The notes beneath the pieces were generated by a model. It saw only the letters and a list, made by a program, of their open reading frames with translations. It was not told where the DNA came from and searched no databases. Position numbers and translations under genes: made by a program. Below are positions 13,368 through 23,142 of a stretch of DNA of 64,000 bases, one piece after another; the stretch's first letter is position 1, and each line of letters opens with the position of its first letter. The DNA is from Thiodiazotropha sp050291245 (GTDB taxonomy: Bacteria; Pseudomonadota; Gammaproteobacteria; Chromatiales; Chromatiaceae): NCBI GenBank assembly GCA_050291245.1, contig JBNKJP010000035.1, positions 31,660 to 95,659 on the forward strand, written 5' to 3'.

Positions 13368-15830
13368 ATGAAGTCGTTCTACAGACTCTTAAGATACCTC
13401 GTTTACTTCTTATTCGGCTTTTCGGTGATCGGCGCCATCGGTCTCTATGGTGCCTATCTCTATCTCGAACCCAAACTGCCATCCATTGAAACGCTCAAGG
13501 ATGTAAGGCTTCAGGTTCCCCTTCGAATCTACAGCAGCGACCAACGTCTGATTGCTGAATTCGGCGAAAAGCGTCGCGAACCCCTCAGTTATGACGAGAT
13601 CCCGCCGCGTATGATCCAGGCATTCCTGGCTGCGGAAGACGACCGGTTCTTCCAGCACCCCGGTGTGGACTACCAGGGTATCATACGCGCCGCCATTCAG
13701 CTCCTACTAACGGGCGAACGCCGCCAGGGCGGCAGTACCATCACCATGCAGGTGGCCCGGAACTTCTTCCTCAGTAGCAAGAAGACCTACTCCCGGAAAC
13801 TCAACGAGATCTTTCTGGCCCTGAAGATCGAACGTATGCTCTCCAAGGAGGAGATACTCGAGCTCTATCTCAATAAGATCTACCTGGGTCACCGTGCTTA
13901 CGGCGTCGGTGCCGCTGCCCTAGTCTATTACGGCCGCACCGTGGAAAAACTTGAGCTCTCTGAAATCGCCATGATCGCAGGTCTGCCCAAGGCCCCGTCG
14001 AGACTCAATCCGGTGACCGATCCGCAACGCGCTCTTATAAGACGAAATTATGTTCTGGGCCGCATGCGGGATCTCGAGTTCATCAATCAAACCGAATATG
14101 ACGAAGCACACGCCGCACCGATCAGCGCCATGCTGCACACCACGCCCAGTGAGGTTGAAGCCCCTTATGTTGCGGAGATGGCCCGGGCCGAGGCGGTATC
14201 CCGCTATGGACAGGATGCCTATACCAGCGGATACAGCATCACCACCACGATTGACAGTCAATTACAGCAGGCGGCGAACCTTGCCCTGCGTCATGCCATA
14301 CAAACCTATGACATGCGGCATGGTTACCGGGGGCCCGCCGGACATCAGGAGATTACCCCGGAGAGCGATCCGCAGCTTTTGATCGAGGGACTGGCGGAAA
14401 TGCCGAATCCCGCCGACCTGAAAAAGGCAATCGTCACCACGGTCGAGAGCCAGAGCATCGAGACGCTGAGCGCACAGGGGGAAGCACTTCACATCGATTG
14501 GGAGGGACTGAGCTGGGCCGCCCACTACATCAGCAACGAGCGCATTGGGGAGAAGCCCAAGCAGGCCTCCGATATCCTGAAAGTCGGCGACCAGGTATAT
14601 CTCTATCAGGACGTTGACGAAAAAGGCCAGGCATACTGGCGTCTGGCGCAGATTCCCAAGGTCGAAGGCGCGCTGGTATCGATCGCACCCCGGAACGGCG
14701 CGGTTAAGGCCCTGGTCGGAGGATACGACTTCAATCTGAGTAAATTCAACCGGGTCACCCAGGCCAAGCGGCAGCCCGGTTCCGGTTTCAAGCCCTTTAT
14801 CTACTCCGCCGCCCTTGAGGCCGGTTTCACCCCGGCCAGTATCATCAACGACGCCCCGGTGGTGTTCGATGACGATACCCTGGAAGCCACTTGGCGGCCG
14901 GAAAACTACAGTGGCAAGTTCTTCGGCCCGACCCGACTGAGATACGCCCTGACCCATTCCCGCAATCTGGTATCCATCCGTCTGCTGCGCGCCATGGGTG
15001 TCAACCACGCAATCAACTATGCCAGCCGTTTCGGCTTCGATCGCACCGAACTCCCCCGTGACCTCTCCCTGGCCCTGGGCAGCGGCGCGGTCACCCCCCT
15101 GGCCCTGGCAACGGGGTATAGCGTCCTGGCCAATGGGGGATATTACGTACCCTCGCATCTCATCGAATCGATCCGTGATGACAAGGGCGAGTCGCTCTAC
15201 CAGGTGAACCCGGTACAGGTTTGTGACGAGACCCAGCTTGCGGCCGCACACGAGCAAGAAACCAGCCCTGCTGACGAACCCTCCGAAGCGCAAACCAGCG
15301 AAACGGAAACCGTACCCCGCTGCGCCCAAAGGGCGATCACCCGACAGAACCAGTATTTGATGCATTCCATGCTTCGCGACGTGGTCCAACACGGTACAGC
15401 GACCCGGGCGCGGGCACTCAACCGCACCGACATCGCAGGGAAAACCGGCACCACCAACGATCAGAAAGACGCCTGGTTCAACGGCTTCAACCATCATCTG
15501 GTCGCCACGGCCTGGATCGGATTCGATGATGTGAGTCCCCTGGGACGAGGCGAAGTGGGCGGTCGTGCCGCCTTACCGGCCTGGATCGACTACATGCGAG
15601 TCGCGCTCAATGGTATCGAAGAGAAGGTTCCCGACATGCCCCCCGGCATGATTACCATGCGCATCGATGCCGACACCGGTCAACCGGCGGGGGTCGGCGA
15701 TGCCAACGCGCTCTTTGAAGTCTTCGAGATCGACAAGGCGCCCAAGCAGCCCGGGGACAACCGTCGTCCGGGCCAGCGTAACAGCCGCGGACCCACGGGA
15801 ACACCAACCCCGATCGAGGATCCATTCTAG
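13368..15830 (+). CDS. mrcA: Penicillin-binding protein 1A (bifunctional class A PBP)
   Basis: About 820 aa from ATG 13368 (MKSFYRLLRYLVYFLFG); the frame is open 29 codons further upstream, but that stretch looks non-coding. One N-terminal membrane helix is followed by a GT51 glycosyltransferase with EDDRFFQHPG and GGSTITMQVARNFF, an OB-like insert, and a transpeptidase domain with SGFK (nucleophile Ser), SRN and KTGTT motifs. Polymerises and crosslinks peptidoglycan in the periplasm. Divergent from pilM, as in many gammaproteobacteria. The C-terminus ends in a Pro/Arg-rich tail. Confidence 0.96.
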   Translation: MKSFYRLLRYLVYFLFGFSVIGAIGLYGAYLYLEPKLPSIETLKDVRLQVPLRIYSSDQRLIAEFGEKRREPLSYDEIPPRMIQAFLAAEDDRFFQHPGVDYQGIIRAAIQLLLTGERRQGGSTITMQVARNFFLSSKKTYSRKLNEIFLALKIERMLSKEEILELYLNKIYLGHRAYGVGAAALVYYGRTVEKLELSEIAMIAGLPKAPSRLNPVTDPQRALIRRNYVLGRMRDLEFINQTEYDEAHAAPISAMLHTTPSEVEAPYVAEMARAEAVSRYGQDAYTSGYSITTTIDSQLQQAANLALRHAIQTYDMRHGYRGPAGHQEITPESDPQLLIEGLAEMPNPADLKKAIVTTVESQSIETLSAQGEALHIDWEGLSWAAHYISNERIGEKPKQASDILKVGDQVYLYQDVDEKGQAYWRLAQIPKVEGALVSIAPRNGAVKALVGGYDFNLSKFNRVTQAKRQPGSGFKPFIYSAALEAGFTPASIINDAPVVFDDDTLEATWRPENYSGKFFGPTRLRYALTHSRNLVSIRLLRAMGVNHAINYASRFGFDRTELPRDLSLALGSGAVTPLALATGYSVLANGGYYVPSHLIESIRDDKGESLYQVNPVQVCDETQLAAAHEQETSPADEPSEAQTSETETVPRCAQRAITRQNQYLMHSMLRDVVQHGTATRARALNRTDIAGKTGTTNDQKDAWFNGFNHHLVATAWIGFDDVSPLGRGEVGGRAALPAWIDYMRVALNGIEEKVPDMPPGMITMRIDADTGQPAGVGDANALFEVFEIDKAPKQPGDNRRPGQRNSRGPTGTPTPIEDPF

Positions 15831-15834
15831 CTGG

Positions 15835-15852
15835 GAATGGTACTTACTTAAG
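15835..15852 (+). repeat. Partial copy of a palindromic repeat end
   Basis: GAATGGTACTTACTTAAG, immediately after mrcA, closely matches the end of the 82-bp inverted repeat at 53752-53833 (GAATGGTATTTACTTGAG). Probably a remnant of the same small element. Confidence 0.4.
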
Positions 15853-15923
15853 ACCCGCACGAGGCGCAGGAACCACCGGCATGTGACCAGGGTCTGATCC
15901 AAGAAAATGGGTACTGCGCAAAC

Positions 15924-16523
15924 ATGAACCACAAAAAACGTGAACTCCAGCGACGCATCGCCTACGAAGCCGCGCGCATCCTCACCGAATTACGCTCGGA
16001 CAACATCAGCTATGCCTGCCGCAAGGCGGCCGCCAAGTACGGCGTCACCCGGCCGCAACTCATGCCGACGCACCAGGAGGTCGATGAAGCGCTACGGGAA
16101 CAACAACGCCTGGTCAGGGGCGAGGCGCAAACCGATGCCCTGTGGTCATTACGCCAACAGGCGATGGAGGCCATGCGTGCCCTGCAGGCGTTCCACCCCC
16201 AGCTGGTGGGGCCGGTCCTGGATGGCACGGCGGACAGCAACAGCCACGTGGAACTGCACCTCTACGCGGATACTCCGGAGGATGTGCTGTTTACCCTGAG
16301 TGATCTGCATATTCCCTGGACCGAGAAGCAGCGTTTGCTGAGTTTCAGCGACGGACACCGGGAGCACTACCCAAGTTTCCAGTTCAACGCCAATCAGATT
16401 CGCTTCGAACTGGTGGTGCTGCCCACGCAACAGCTACGCAGACGCCCCCTCGGAGCATTCGACAACCGCCCCCAGGACAGGGCCAACCTGAAACAGTTGG
16501 AAATCCTCATGGCGGCCTGCTGA
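15924..16523 (+). CDS. Conserved hypothetical, possible nucleotidyltransferase-fold protein
   Basis: 199 aa, no signal peptide or membrane helix. The N-terminal half is helical and Arg-rich (LQRRIAYEAARILTEL, ACRKAAAKYGV). The C-terminal half has LVGPVLDGTADSNSHVELH, which resembles the G-x-G...D-hxh strand-loop of nucleotidyltransferase-fold proteins, though a clean catalytic Asp pair is not evident. Stands alone between mrcA and convergent gltA. No firm function can be assigned. Confidence 0.7.
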   Translation: MNHKKRELQRRIAYEAARILTELRSDNISYACRKAAAKYGVTRPQLMPTHQEVDEALREQQRLVRGEAQTDALWSLRQQAMEAMRALQAFHPQLVGPVLDGTADSNSHVELHLYADTPEDVLFTLSDLHIPWTEKQRLLSFSDGHREHYPSFQFNANQIRFELVVLPTQQLRRRPLGAFDNRPQDRANLKQLEILMAAC

Positions 16524-16549
16524 GCCGCAATTAGACACAAATCACCGCG

Positions 16550-16616
16550 AAGGATGGCATCCAGGGATATCGCACCTTCCAACCTTCTGGATCCCGGCAT
16601 ACGCCGGGATGACGAT
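16550..16616. repeat. REP-like palindromic repeat, copy 1
   Basis: About 66 bp containing the hairpin CTGGATCCCGGCATACGCC and GGGATGACG. Nearly identical to 38355-38419, and its palindromic half recurs at 33768-33800. Lies just after the stop codons of two convergent genes, so it may also act as a transcription end. Confidence 0.75.
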
Positions 16617-16629
16617 ATCGTAACCCCCC

Positions 16630-17931
16630 TCAACGCTGATCCCGCGGCACATAGTCCCGACGCGGATACCCCTGGTAGATCTGCCGTGGCCGACCGATCT
16701 TCTGCCGCGGATCGTCCATCATTTCAAGCCAGTGGGCAACCCAGCCCACGGTCCGGGCAATGGCGAACATCACGGTGAACATATTGTTGGGTATTCCCAA
16801 TGCCCGGTAGATGATGCCGGAATAGAAATCCACATTCGGGTAGAGTTTGCGCTCGATGAAATACTCGTCGTTGAGGGCGATCTCCTCGAGCCGCTGAGCC
16901 AGTTCGAACATGGGGTTGTTGGTATCCGCGAGCCGTTCCAGCACCTGGTGGCAGACGTCGCGAATGATCCCGGCGCGTGGATCGTATTTCTTGTAGACCC
17001 GGTGACCGAAACCCATCAGCCGGAAACCATCATCCTTATCCTTCGCCTTGGCAATGTATTTGTCGATCTGTGACACATCGCCGATTTCGGCCAGCATGTC
17101 GAGCACCGCCTCGTTGGCGCCGCCATGGGCCGGCCCCCACAGAGAGGCGATACCGGCGGCAATACAAGCGAACGGATTCGCCAGGGAACTACCCGCCAGG
17201 CGAACCGTGGAGGTACTGGCATTCTGCTCATGATCCGCATGCAGAATGAACAGCAGATTGAGCGCCTTCTCGGCCACCGGATCGACCTGATACTCCTCGC
17301 AGGGTGTCGCGTACATCATGTGCAGCAGATTGGCGCAGTAGGAGAGGTCGTTGCGGGGATACATGATGGGCTCCCCGATGTTGTGCTTGTAACTCGCCGC
17401 CGCGATGGTTGGCATCTTCGCAATCAAGCGGTGAGCCGCGACCTGACGCTGCTCAGGATCGTTGATATCCAGCGAATCATGGTAGAACGCGGACAGAGAG
17501 CCTACCACTCCAACCATGATCGCCATCGGATGCGCATCGTAATGGAAACCGCCGAAGAAGTGCTTCAGGGTTTCATTCAACATCGTATGACGACTGATCA
17601 ACTTGTTAAAATCAACGAGTTGTGCATGGGTGGGCAACTCATTATTAAGCAGCAGGTAGGCGGTCTCCAGGAAATCCCCCCCGTCCGCCAACTGTTCGAT
17701 CGGGATACCCCGGTACTCGAGTATGCCAACCTCACCCTGAATAAATGTGATTTTGCTCTTGCAGCTCGCGGTCGACATGAAACCGGGATCGTAGGTGAAC
17801 ACGCCCGCATCCTTGTACAGGGAAGACACATCGATGGCCGGTGGCCCCTGTACCGATTCGATCACAGGCAACTTGACCGATACCCCAGTCTCGTCGTTCG
17901 TCAAGGTGTAGGTTTTTTGATTTTCAGCCAT
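16630..17931 (-). CDS. gltA: Citrate synthase
   Basis: 433 aa from ATG 17931, which has GGAG 6 nt upstream; an in-frame TTG at 17955 is less likely. Condenses acetyl-CoA and oxaloacetate. Catalytic residues sit in HADHEQNAST, GFGHRVYKKYDPRA and PNVDFYSG. The N-terminal extension is that of the hexameric, NADH-regulated type of Gram-negative bacteria. Separated from sucCD by a radical SAM gene. Confidence 0.97.
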   Translation of the reverse strand: MAENQKTYTLTNDETGVSVKLPVIESVQGPPAIDVSSLYKDAGVFTYDPGFMSTASCKSKITFIQGEVGILEYRGIPIEQLADGGDFLETAYLLLNNELPTHAQLVDFNKLISRHTMLNETLKHFFGGFHYDAHPMAIMVGVVGSLSAFYHDSLDINDPEQRQVAAHRLIAKMPTIAAASYKHNIGEPIMYPRNDLSYCANLLHMMYATPCEEYQVDPVAEKALNLLFILHADHEQNASTSTVRLAGSSLANPFACIAAGIASLWGPAHGGANEAVLDMLAEIGDVSQIDKYIAKAKDKDDGFRLMGFGHRVYKKYDPRAGIIRDVCHQVLERLADTNNPMFELAQRLEEIALNDEYFIERKLYPNVDFYSGIIYRALGIPNNMFTVMFAIARTVGWVAHWLEMMDDPRQKIGRPRQIYQGYPRRDYVPRDQR

Positions 17932-18306
17932 GGTGAACTCCGCAAGTATCTGCAATCCGACCGGTGAAGCGACACGATATTCCGTTTCAATTCAAAAGGC
18001 CAGCCATACACCGAAGGCCATCAATTGAGAATGCCTATCACTTCAACGCCGTGAAGGGGCGTGAACAGGAGGAACTCACAGCTCACGGGGATGGACATCC
18101 CTTGCCCGGAAACATCAACCCAACCTGGTACGACGAGGTAAACGCTTCGGGACTGGCGAACCGCCCACGCCATAGCAGGCTTTGGCGCGCTATATTCAGT
18201 GCGCCTATTAATTTATTTTATTACGGCATCCCAAATATGGCAGGCTTTGCGGGACTCATCAAGCCGATTTCATCAATGGTCAGTATTGAATCCGTGCAAC
18301 ACGCGC
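17932..18306. other. Non-coding gap upstream of gltA
   Basis: 375 bases between divergent gltA upstream sequence and the 3' end of the radical SAM gene. No open frame here has a ribosome binding site and coding-like composition, and no RNA gene or terminator was recognised. It must carry the gltA promoter, but I cannot place it. Confidence 0.4.
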
Positions 18307-19653
18307 TCAGGCGAAAAACCGACGGGAATCTTCATCGAATGGGCGCAACTGATCAAACCAGGTCGCCTGCTCATCATAGCGGGCGAAAAATGGCTGTTGT
18401 ACACGGGATGGATCCCGGGCCTGGATGTAACGCAACACAAAGGCCCGTTCCCCTTTAATCCGGGTCACCCCCTGAATTTCCACCTTTCCGAGATCCGCGC
18501 TCATGCTAGGCCCCCGGGCCGTCCGACCCAGACCGGACACCTGCTGCACCGCATCCCGATAGATCTCCCAGGCGCGGACCAGAGGCACCTCGAAATAGTT
18601 GCGCGCACCGGTATCGCGCTCAACGAAAAAATAGTAGGGGACGATGCCATGCCGGACCTGCTCCTGCCACAGACGAGCCCAATCCTCCGCGGAATCATTG
18701 ATATGTGCCAGCAAGGGTCCCTGACTGCGGATCTCGACACCCACCGACCTCAGGCGATGTACCGCGGCCCGGGCGATGTCGGTGTGCAGTTCGCGCCAAT
18801 GGTTGTAGTGAGCCATGATCGCCACGTGCTTGCCCGCCCGGACCAGTTGTTTCAGCAGGTCGATCAGCTCTTCGGAATCCTCATCAGTGATGAAGCGCTG
18901 AGGCCAGAAGGTCAACGCCTTGGTGCCGATACGCAGTGTCTGAACATGGGTGAGATCCGGCTGCAACAGGGGCTCCAGATAGCGCCTGAGCTGACGACTT
19001 TTCATCACCATGGGATCTCCGCCCGTGATCAACAGATCGGTCACCTCAGCGTGCTGACGCAGATACTCGTAGAGCCGTTCCACTTCGGTGGTCGAGATGC
19101 GCAGAGACTTGTCACCCACAAACTGAGCCCAGCGAAAGCAGAAACTGCAATAGCTGTGGCAGGTCTGTCCCTGGCTAGGGAAGAACAGCACCGTTTCCCG
19201 GTATTTATGCTGTATCCCGTTCAAGGGGTTCCCCGCATCGTCACTGGGCCGGTTCTTTCCCATCTGGTCCGCCGGGTGCGGGTTCAGACTGCTGCGGATC
19301 TCCTGAGCGATGACACGGATCCCGGCAGCATCCGTTCCATTGCGCAGGGCCATGGCCATACGGTTGTAATGGACCTCGGACAACATCCCTTTTTGCGGAA
19401 AGGTGAGTTGAAAAACCGGATCGTCGGGCACACGGCTCCAATCGATGAGTTCACGCAGCACATAGTCATTAACCCGGAATGGGAGCACCGATGCCACCAC
19501 CTGCATCTCGAACCGGGTCGCCTCCGGCAACCGCTGCAGTTGCGGAATCCCCCCCAGATCCCGGGCCGTATAGACCCGGAACGCCTGGGGCGACTTGGAA
19601 ATGGCTACGCTGTGAACTTTCGCGCGGGAAACGGTTGATTGTGGTGGCGACAT
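18307..19653 (-). CDS. KamA-family radical SAM protein (lysine 2,3-aminomutase-like)
   Basis: 448 aa. The SAM/4Fe-4S motif is CHSYCSFCFR (CxxxCxxC, aminomutase-type CFR ending), followed by the GGDP motif in LLITGGDPMVM, both typical of lysine 2,3-aminomutases. It is about 100 aa longer than EpmB (YjeK). The C-terminal part has PYYFFVERDTGARNYFEVPL and ARGPSMSADLGKV in place of the usual HFRV and PGG-GK cofactor region, so the substrate, and perhaps PLP use, may differ. GGAG lies 6 nt upstream of the ATG. No epmA or efp gene is adjacent. Confidence 0.85.
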   Translation of the reverse strand: MSPPQSTVSRAKVHSVAISKSPQAFRVYTARDLGGIPQLQRLPEATRFEMQVVASVLPFRVNDYVLRELIDWSRVPDDPVFQLTFPQKGMLSEVHYNRMAMALRNGTDAAGIRVIAQEIRSSLNPHPADQMGKNRPSDDAGNPLNGIQHKYRETVLFFPSQGQTCHSYCSFCFRWAQFVGDKSLRISTTEVERLYEYLRQHAEVTDLLITGGDPMVMKSRQLRRYLEPLLQPDLTHVQTLRIGTKALTFWPQRFITDEDSEELIDLLKQLVRAGKHVAIMAHYNHWRELHTDIARAAVHRLRSVGVEIRSQGPLLAHINDSAEDWARLWQEQVRHGIVPYYFFVERDTGARNYFEVPLVRAWEIYRDAVQQVSGLGRTARGPSMSADLGKVEIQGVTRIKGERAFVLRYIQARDPSRVQQPFFARYDEQATWFDQLRPFDEDSRRFFA

Positions 19654-19889
19654 ACAGAACTCCCAGGCAAATGGGCGACCACCCTAACAAAGACTGAAAC
19701 ATACAGCAAAACCACAGCAACTCATCAAGCATGCTTATAACGCGACAATACGGAACATATAGCGACATATCACTGACAAATACTAAAATATAGCTACTTT
19801 TTGAAACTTTTATGAAGCCTCAATACGTCGGAATTGATACCAAAACAGTGTATAAATTGATTAGTACACTAAGGGAATCGACTTCGGGA

Positions 19890-19917
19890 TTGTATTTTTT
19901 GTGCACAGCACTATAAA
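19890..19917 (+). promoter_or_regulatory. Possible promoter of sucCD
   Basis: TTGTAT (19890-19895) and TATAAA (19912-19917) with a 16-nt spacer, in a strongly AT-rich 344-nt gap (19654-19997) about 80 nt before the sucC start. Nothing else was recognised in that gap. Confidence 0.4.
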
Positions 19918-19997
19918 TCGTCTGGTATAACGTCCATAATCTCAGTTTATCGAAGCATAACCACCCGGATCATCCAGCTCTGCGTCGAGGCGGAAAC

Positions 19998-21158
19998 ATG
20001 AACCTTCACGAATACCAAGCAAAATCCCTTTTCAACAGCTACGGCATTCCGGTCCCCGCCGGTCAGGTCGCGGCCAGTCCGAGCGAGGCCCGCACCGCCG
20101 CTCAGGAATTAGGCGGCAAGCTCTGGGTGGTCAAGGCCCAGGCCCACACCGGCGGTCGCGGCAAGGCGGGAGGAGTCCTGCTGGCCAGAAGTCTGGACGA
20201 GGTCGAACAGGCGGCCCGCGCAGTAATCGGTATGACCTTGGTGACCCAACAGACCGGCCCCCAGGGTTTACCGGTACACAATGTCCTGATAGAGCAGGGG
20301 AGTGACATCGACCGGGAACTCTATCTCGGCGCACTGCTCGACCGGGCGCAGTCCCGGGTGGTGTTCATGGCCTCCTCGGCCGGGGGCATGAATATCGAGG
20401 AGGTGGCGGCCGATACGCCGGAAAAAATCCTCACCACCGTGGTCAATCCCGCCACCGGCATGCTTCCGTACCAGTGTCGCAAACTCGCCTTCGGCCTGGG
20501 ACTGAAAGGAGACCAGATTAAAGCCTTTTCCAGAATCATGATGGCGCTCTACCGGTTGTATACCGAAAAGGATGTCAGCCTGATCGAAATCAACCCGCTT
20601 ATTGTCACCACGCAAGGCGAGTTGGTGGCCCTGGACGCCAAGATCAATCTGGACAGTAACGCCCTCTACCGTCACCAGGAACTGGTCGCGATGCGCGATC
20701 ACACCCAGGAAGACAAGAAGGAAGCCGCCGCCGCCGAGCACGATCTCAACTACATCACCCTGGACGGCTCCATCGGCTGCATGGTCAATGGCGCGGGCCT
20801 TGCGATGGCCACCATGGACATGGTCAAGCTTCAGGGTGGCGAGCCTGCCAACTTCCTCGATGTGGGCGGCGGTACCACCGCCGAACGGGTGACCGAGGCG
20901 TTTAAACTGATTCTCAGCGATGACAAGGTGAAGGCCGTCCTGGTGAATATCTTCGGAGGTATCGTGCGCTGCGATCTGATCGCGGAAGGCATCATCACCG
21001 CGGCGCGCAGCATCAAGGTCTCGGTGCCGGTAGTGGTTCGTCTGGAAGGCACCAACGCCCAGCAGGGACTGGACATGCTGGGCGCCAGCGGGCTCGACTT
21101 CATCACCGCCCATGACTTCACCGAAGCGGCCCGCAAGGTCGTATCAGCAGCCCACTGA
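19998..21158 (+). CDS. sucC: Succinyl-CoA synthetase, beta subunit
   Basis: 386 aa. ATP-grasp N-terminal domain (MNLHEYQAKSLFNSYGIPVP) and C-terminal CoA-ligase domain with GSIGCMVNGAGLAMATMD and VNIFGGIVRCD. Forms the alpha2beta2 TCA-cycle enzyme with sucD, 68 nt downstream. The substrate-level specificity (ATP, GTP) is not readable here. Confidence 0.97.
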   Translation: MNLHEYQAKSLFNSYGIPVPAGQVAASPSEARTAAQELGGKLWVVKAQAHTGGRGKAGGVLLARSLDEVEQAARAVIGMTLVTQQTGPQGLPVHNVLIEQGSDIDRELYLGALLDRAQSRVVFMASSAGGMNIEEVAADTPEKILTTVVNPATGMLPYQCRKLAFGLGLKGDQIKAFSRIMMALYRLYTEKDVSLIEINPLIVTTQGELVALDAKINLDSNALYRHQELVAMRDHTQEDKKEAAAAEHDLNYITLDGSIGCMVNGAGLAMATMDMVKLQGGEPANFLDVGGGTTAERVTEAFKLILSDDKVKAVLVNIFGGIVRCDLIAEGIITAARSIKVSVPVVVRLEGTNAQQGLDMLGASGLDFITAHDFTEAARKVVSAAH

Positions 21159-21226
21159 GGGATGCCGGCGAATCATCACAAACCACCACAGATCTGAATG
21201 ACTTTCTCAGTCCAGGAATGTAGCGC

Positions 21227-22096
21227 ATGAGCATACTTGTAGACAGCAGCACCCGGGTCATCTGCCAGGGTTTCACCGGAAAGCAGGGCACCTTTCATTC
21301 CGAACAGGCGATCGCCTACGGCACCCAACTGGTCGGCGGAGTAACCCCCGGAAAGGGCGGCCTGACCCATCTCGAAAGACCCGTTTATGATACGGTCCAT
21401 GACGCCGTCAGAGCCACCGGCGCCCAGGCCACCATGATCTATGTGCCCCCCCCCTTCGCCGCCGACGCCATCATCGAAGCCGCCGACGCCGGTATCGAGA
21501 TCATTGCATGCATTACCGAGGGCATACCGGTCCTCGACATGCTCAAGGTCAAGGAGGCCCTGAAAAGCTATCCCGCCCGCCTCATCGGTCCCAACTGTCC
21601 CGGCATCATCACCCCAGGGGCCTGCAAGATCGGAATCATGCCGGGGGCGATTCATCAGCCGGGCAGGGTGGGCGTGATGTCCCGGTCCGGCACCCTGACC
21701 TACGAGGCGGTGCACCAGACCACTCAGGCAGGCCTGGGGCAGAGCACCTGCGTGGGCCTCGGCGGCGACCCCATCAACGGCACCAGCTTCATCGACTGCC
21801 TGAAGCTGTTCGAGAAAGACGAGCAGACCGAAGGCATCATCATGGTGGGCGAGATCGGCGGTTCCGCGGAAGAGGAGGCCGCTGAGTACATTCGCGCTCA
21901 TGTGAACAAACCCGTAGTGGCCTACATTGCCGGCGTCACCGCCCCCCCAGGCAAACGCATGGGTCATGCCGGCGCCATCATCAGCGGCGGCAAGGGTACC
22001 GCCGAGGCGAAATTCCAGGCCCTCGAGGCGGCTGGCGCGCAGGTGGTGCGCTCCCCAGCCGAGATGGGCAGCCGGATGGCCGAGTTGCTCGGATAA
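21227..22096 (+). CDS. sucD: Succinyl-CoA synthetase, alpha subunit
   Basis: 289 aa. CoA-binding Rossmann domain (VICQGFTGKQGTFHSEQA), the GPNCPGIITP motif, and the phosphorylated active-site His in GKRMGHAGAII. Cotranscribed with sucC. sucA, sucB and lpd are not nearby, so this unit is detached from the oxoglutarate dehydrogenase genes. Confidence 0.97.
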   Translation: MSILVDSSTRVICQGFTGKQGTFHSEQAIAYGTQLVGGVTPGKGGLTHLERPVYDTVHDAVRATGAQATMIYVPPPFAADAIIEAADAGIEIIACITEGIPVLDMLKVKEALKSYPARLIGPNCPGIITPGACKIGIMPGAIHQPGRVGVMSRSGTLTYEAVHQTTQAGLGQSTCVGLGGDPINGTSFIDCLKLFEKDEQTEGIIMVGEIGGSAEEEAAEYIRAHVNKPVVAYIAGVTAPPGKRMGHAGAIISGGKGTAEAKFQALEAAGAQVVRSPAEMGSRMAELLG

Positions 22097-22148
22097 CACG
22101 GGATCCGTTAAGCTGACGCCGAATCCCGCTAACCCGGATAGGAGTTGC

Positions 22149-23030
22149 ATGATCGAGCCTGTTTCATCACCGTACCTGGTCCCGTTCAACCGGGACCGTC
22201 TGCCGAAACACCTCTCCACCAAGCCGCCCGGCGATGCACCCGGAAAGAAAGGCTGCAGAAAACGTCTCGCCAAGGAGGTCGCCAAGCTGGATGAATGGCA
22301 ACATCGGCTCTACGCGGAGGATCGACGCTCCCTTTTGGTGGTCTTTCAGGCCATGGATGCCGCTGGGAAAGACAGCACCATCCGGGCCGTGATGAGCGGG
22401 GTTGACCCAAGTGGTTGTCAGGTATTCTCGTTCAAACAACCCTCCTCCCTCGAACTGGACCACGATTTTCTCTGGCGCACCGGTCTGCGACTGCCTGAAC
22501 GAGGCCGTATCGGCATCTTCAACCGCAGTCACTACGAAGAGACCCTGGTGGTGCGGGTACACCCGGAATACCTGCATGCACAGCGACTGACACTGCCTGA
22601 AAACATGGACGAGCTGTGGGCGCAGCGATTCGCCTCAATCCGACACTATGAGCACCACCTGGCCCGAAACGGCACCGTGATCATAAAATTCTGGCTGAAT
22701 GTCAGCCGGGAGGAACAGCGCAGACGCTTCCTCTCACGCCTGGACGAAGCCCATAAACACTGGAAGTTTTCCATCAAGGATGTCGAAGAACGTCAACACT
22801 GGGATCGCTACATGGCCGCCTATCAAGAGATGCTGTGCGCGACCGCAAAATCCTGGGCTCCCTGGTATGCAATCCCGGCCGACAATAAGCCTTTCATGCG
22901 CTGGCAGGTGGCCCGTATCATCCGAAAAACCCTCAAGGCCATGCAACCGGACTACCCTCAGGTCGCCGCGGAAGACCTGAATCGCTTCGATGAGATGAGA
23001 GCCCGCCTGGAACAGGAACCTAGCGACTAG
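22149..23030 (+). CDS. PPK2-family polyphosphate:nucleotide phosphotransferase
   Basis: 293 aa from ATG 22149 with AGGAG 5 nt upstream. Walker A VFQAMDAAGKDST, Walker B-like region IGIFNRSHYEE and lid residues in HKHWKFS place it in PPK2. The FNRSHYE form is common in the class III-like branch able to act on AMP and ADP; that subclass call is an inference. Uses polyphosphate to phosphorylate nucleotides in the cytosol. It follows sucD by 52 nt and may be cotranscribed. Confidence 0.9.
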   Translation: MIEPVSSPYLVPFNRDRLPKHLSTKPPGDAPGKKGCRKRLAKEVAKLDEWQHRLYAEDRRSLLVVFQAMDAAGKDSTIRAVMSGVDPSGCQVFSFKQPSSLELDHDFLWRTGLRLPERGRIGIFNRSHYEETLVVRVHPEYLHAQRLTLPENMDELWAQRFASIRHYEHHLARNGTVIIKFWLNVSREEQRRRFLSRLDEAHKHWKFSIKDVEERQHWDRYMAAYQEMLCATAKSWAPWYAIPADNKPFMRWQVARIIRKTLKAMQPDYPQVAAEDLNRFDEMRARLEQEPSD

Positions 23031-23142
23031 TGTATCCCGCCACAACAAAAACCCCACCAAGCCCGATTTGGCAGTCCCCCCAACCCCGGCCATACTAAAA
23101 ACAACCCGGACAACGACCCGCTCCGGCCAGGAGACATGCTAC

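Noticed and set aside
14262..15497. 411-aa minus-strand open frame
   Set aside because: Shadow of the mrcA transpeptidase domain on the plus strand.
18199..19638. 479-aa plus-strand open frame
   Set aside because: Shadow of the KamA-like radical SAM gene; its translation is rich in His/Gln/Arg and has no motif.
20268..22285. Minus-strand open frames of 281 and 369 aa
   Set aside because: Shadows of sucC and sucD, whose active-site motifs are clear.
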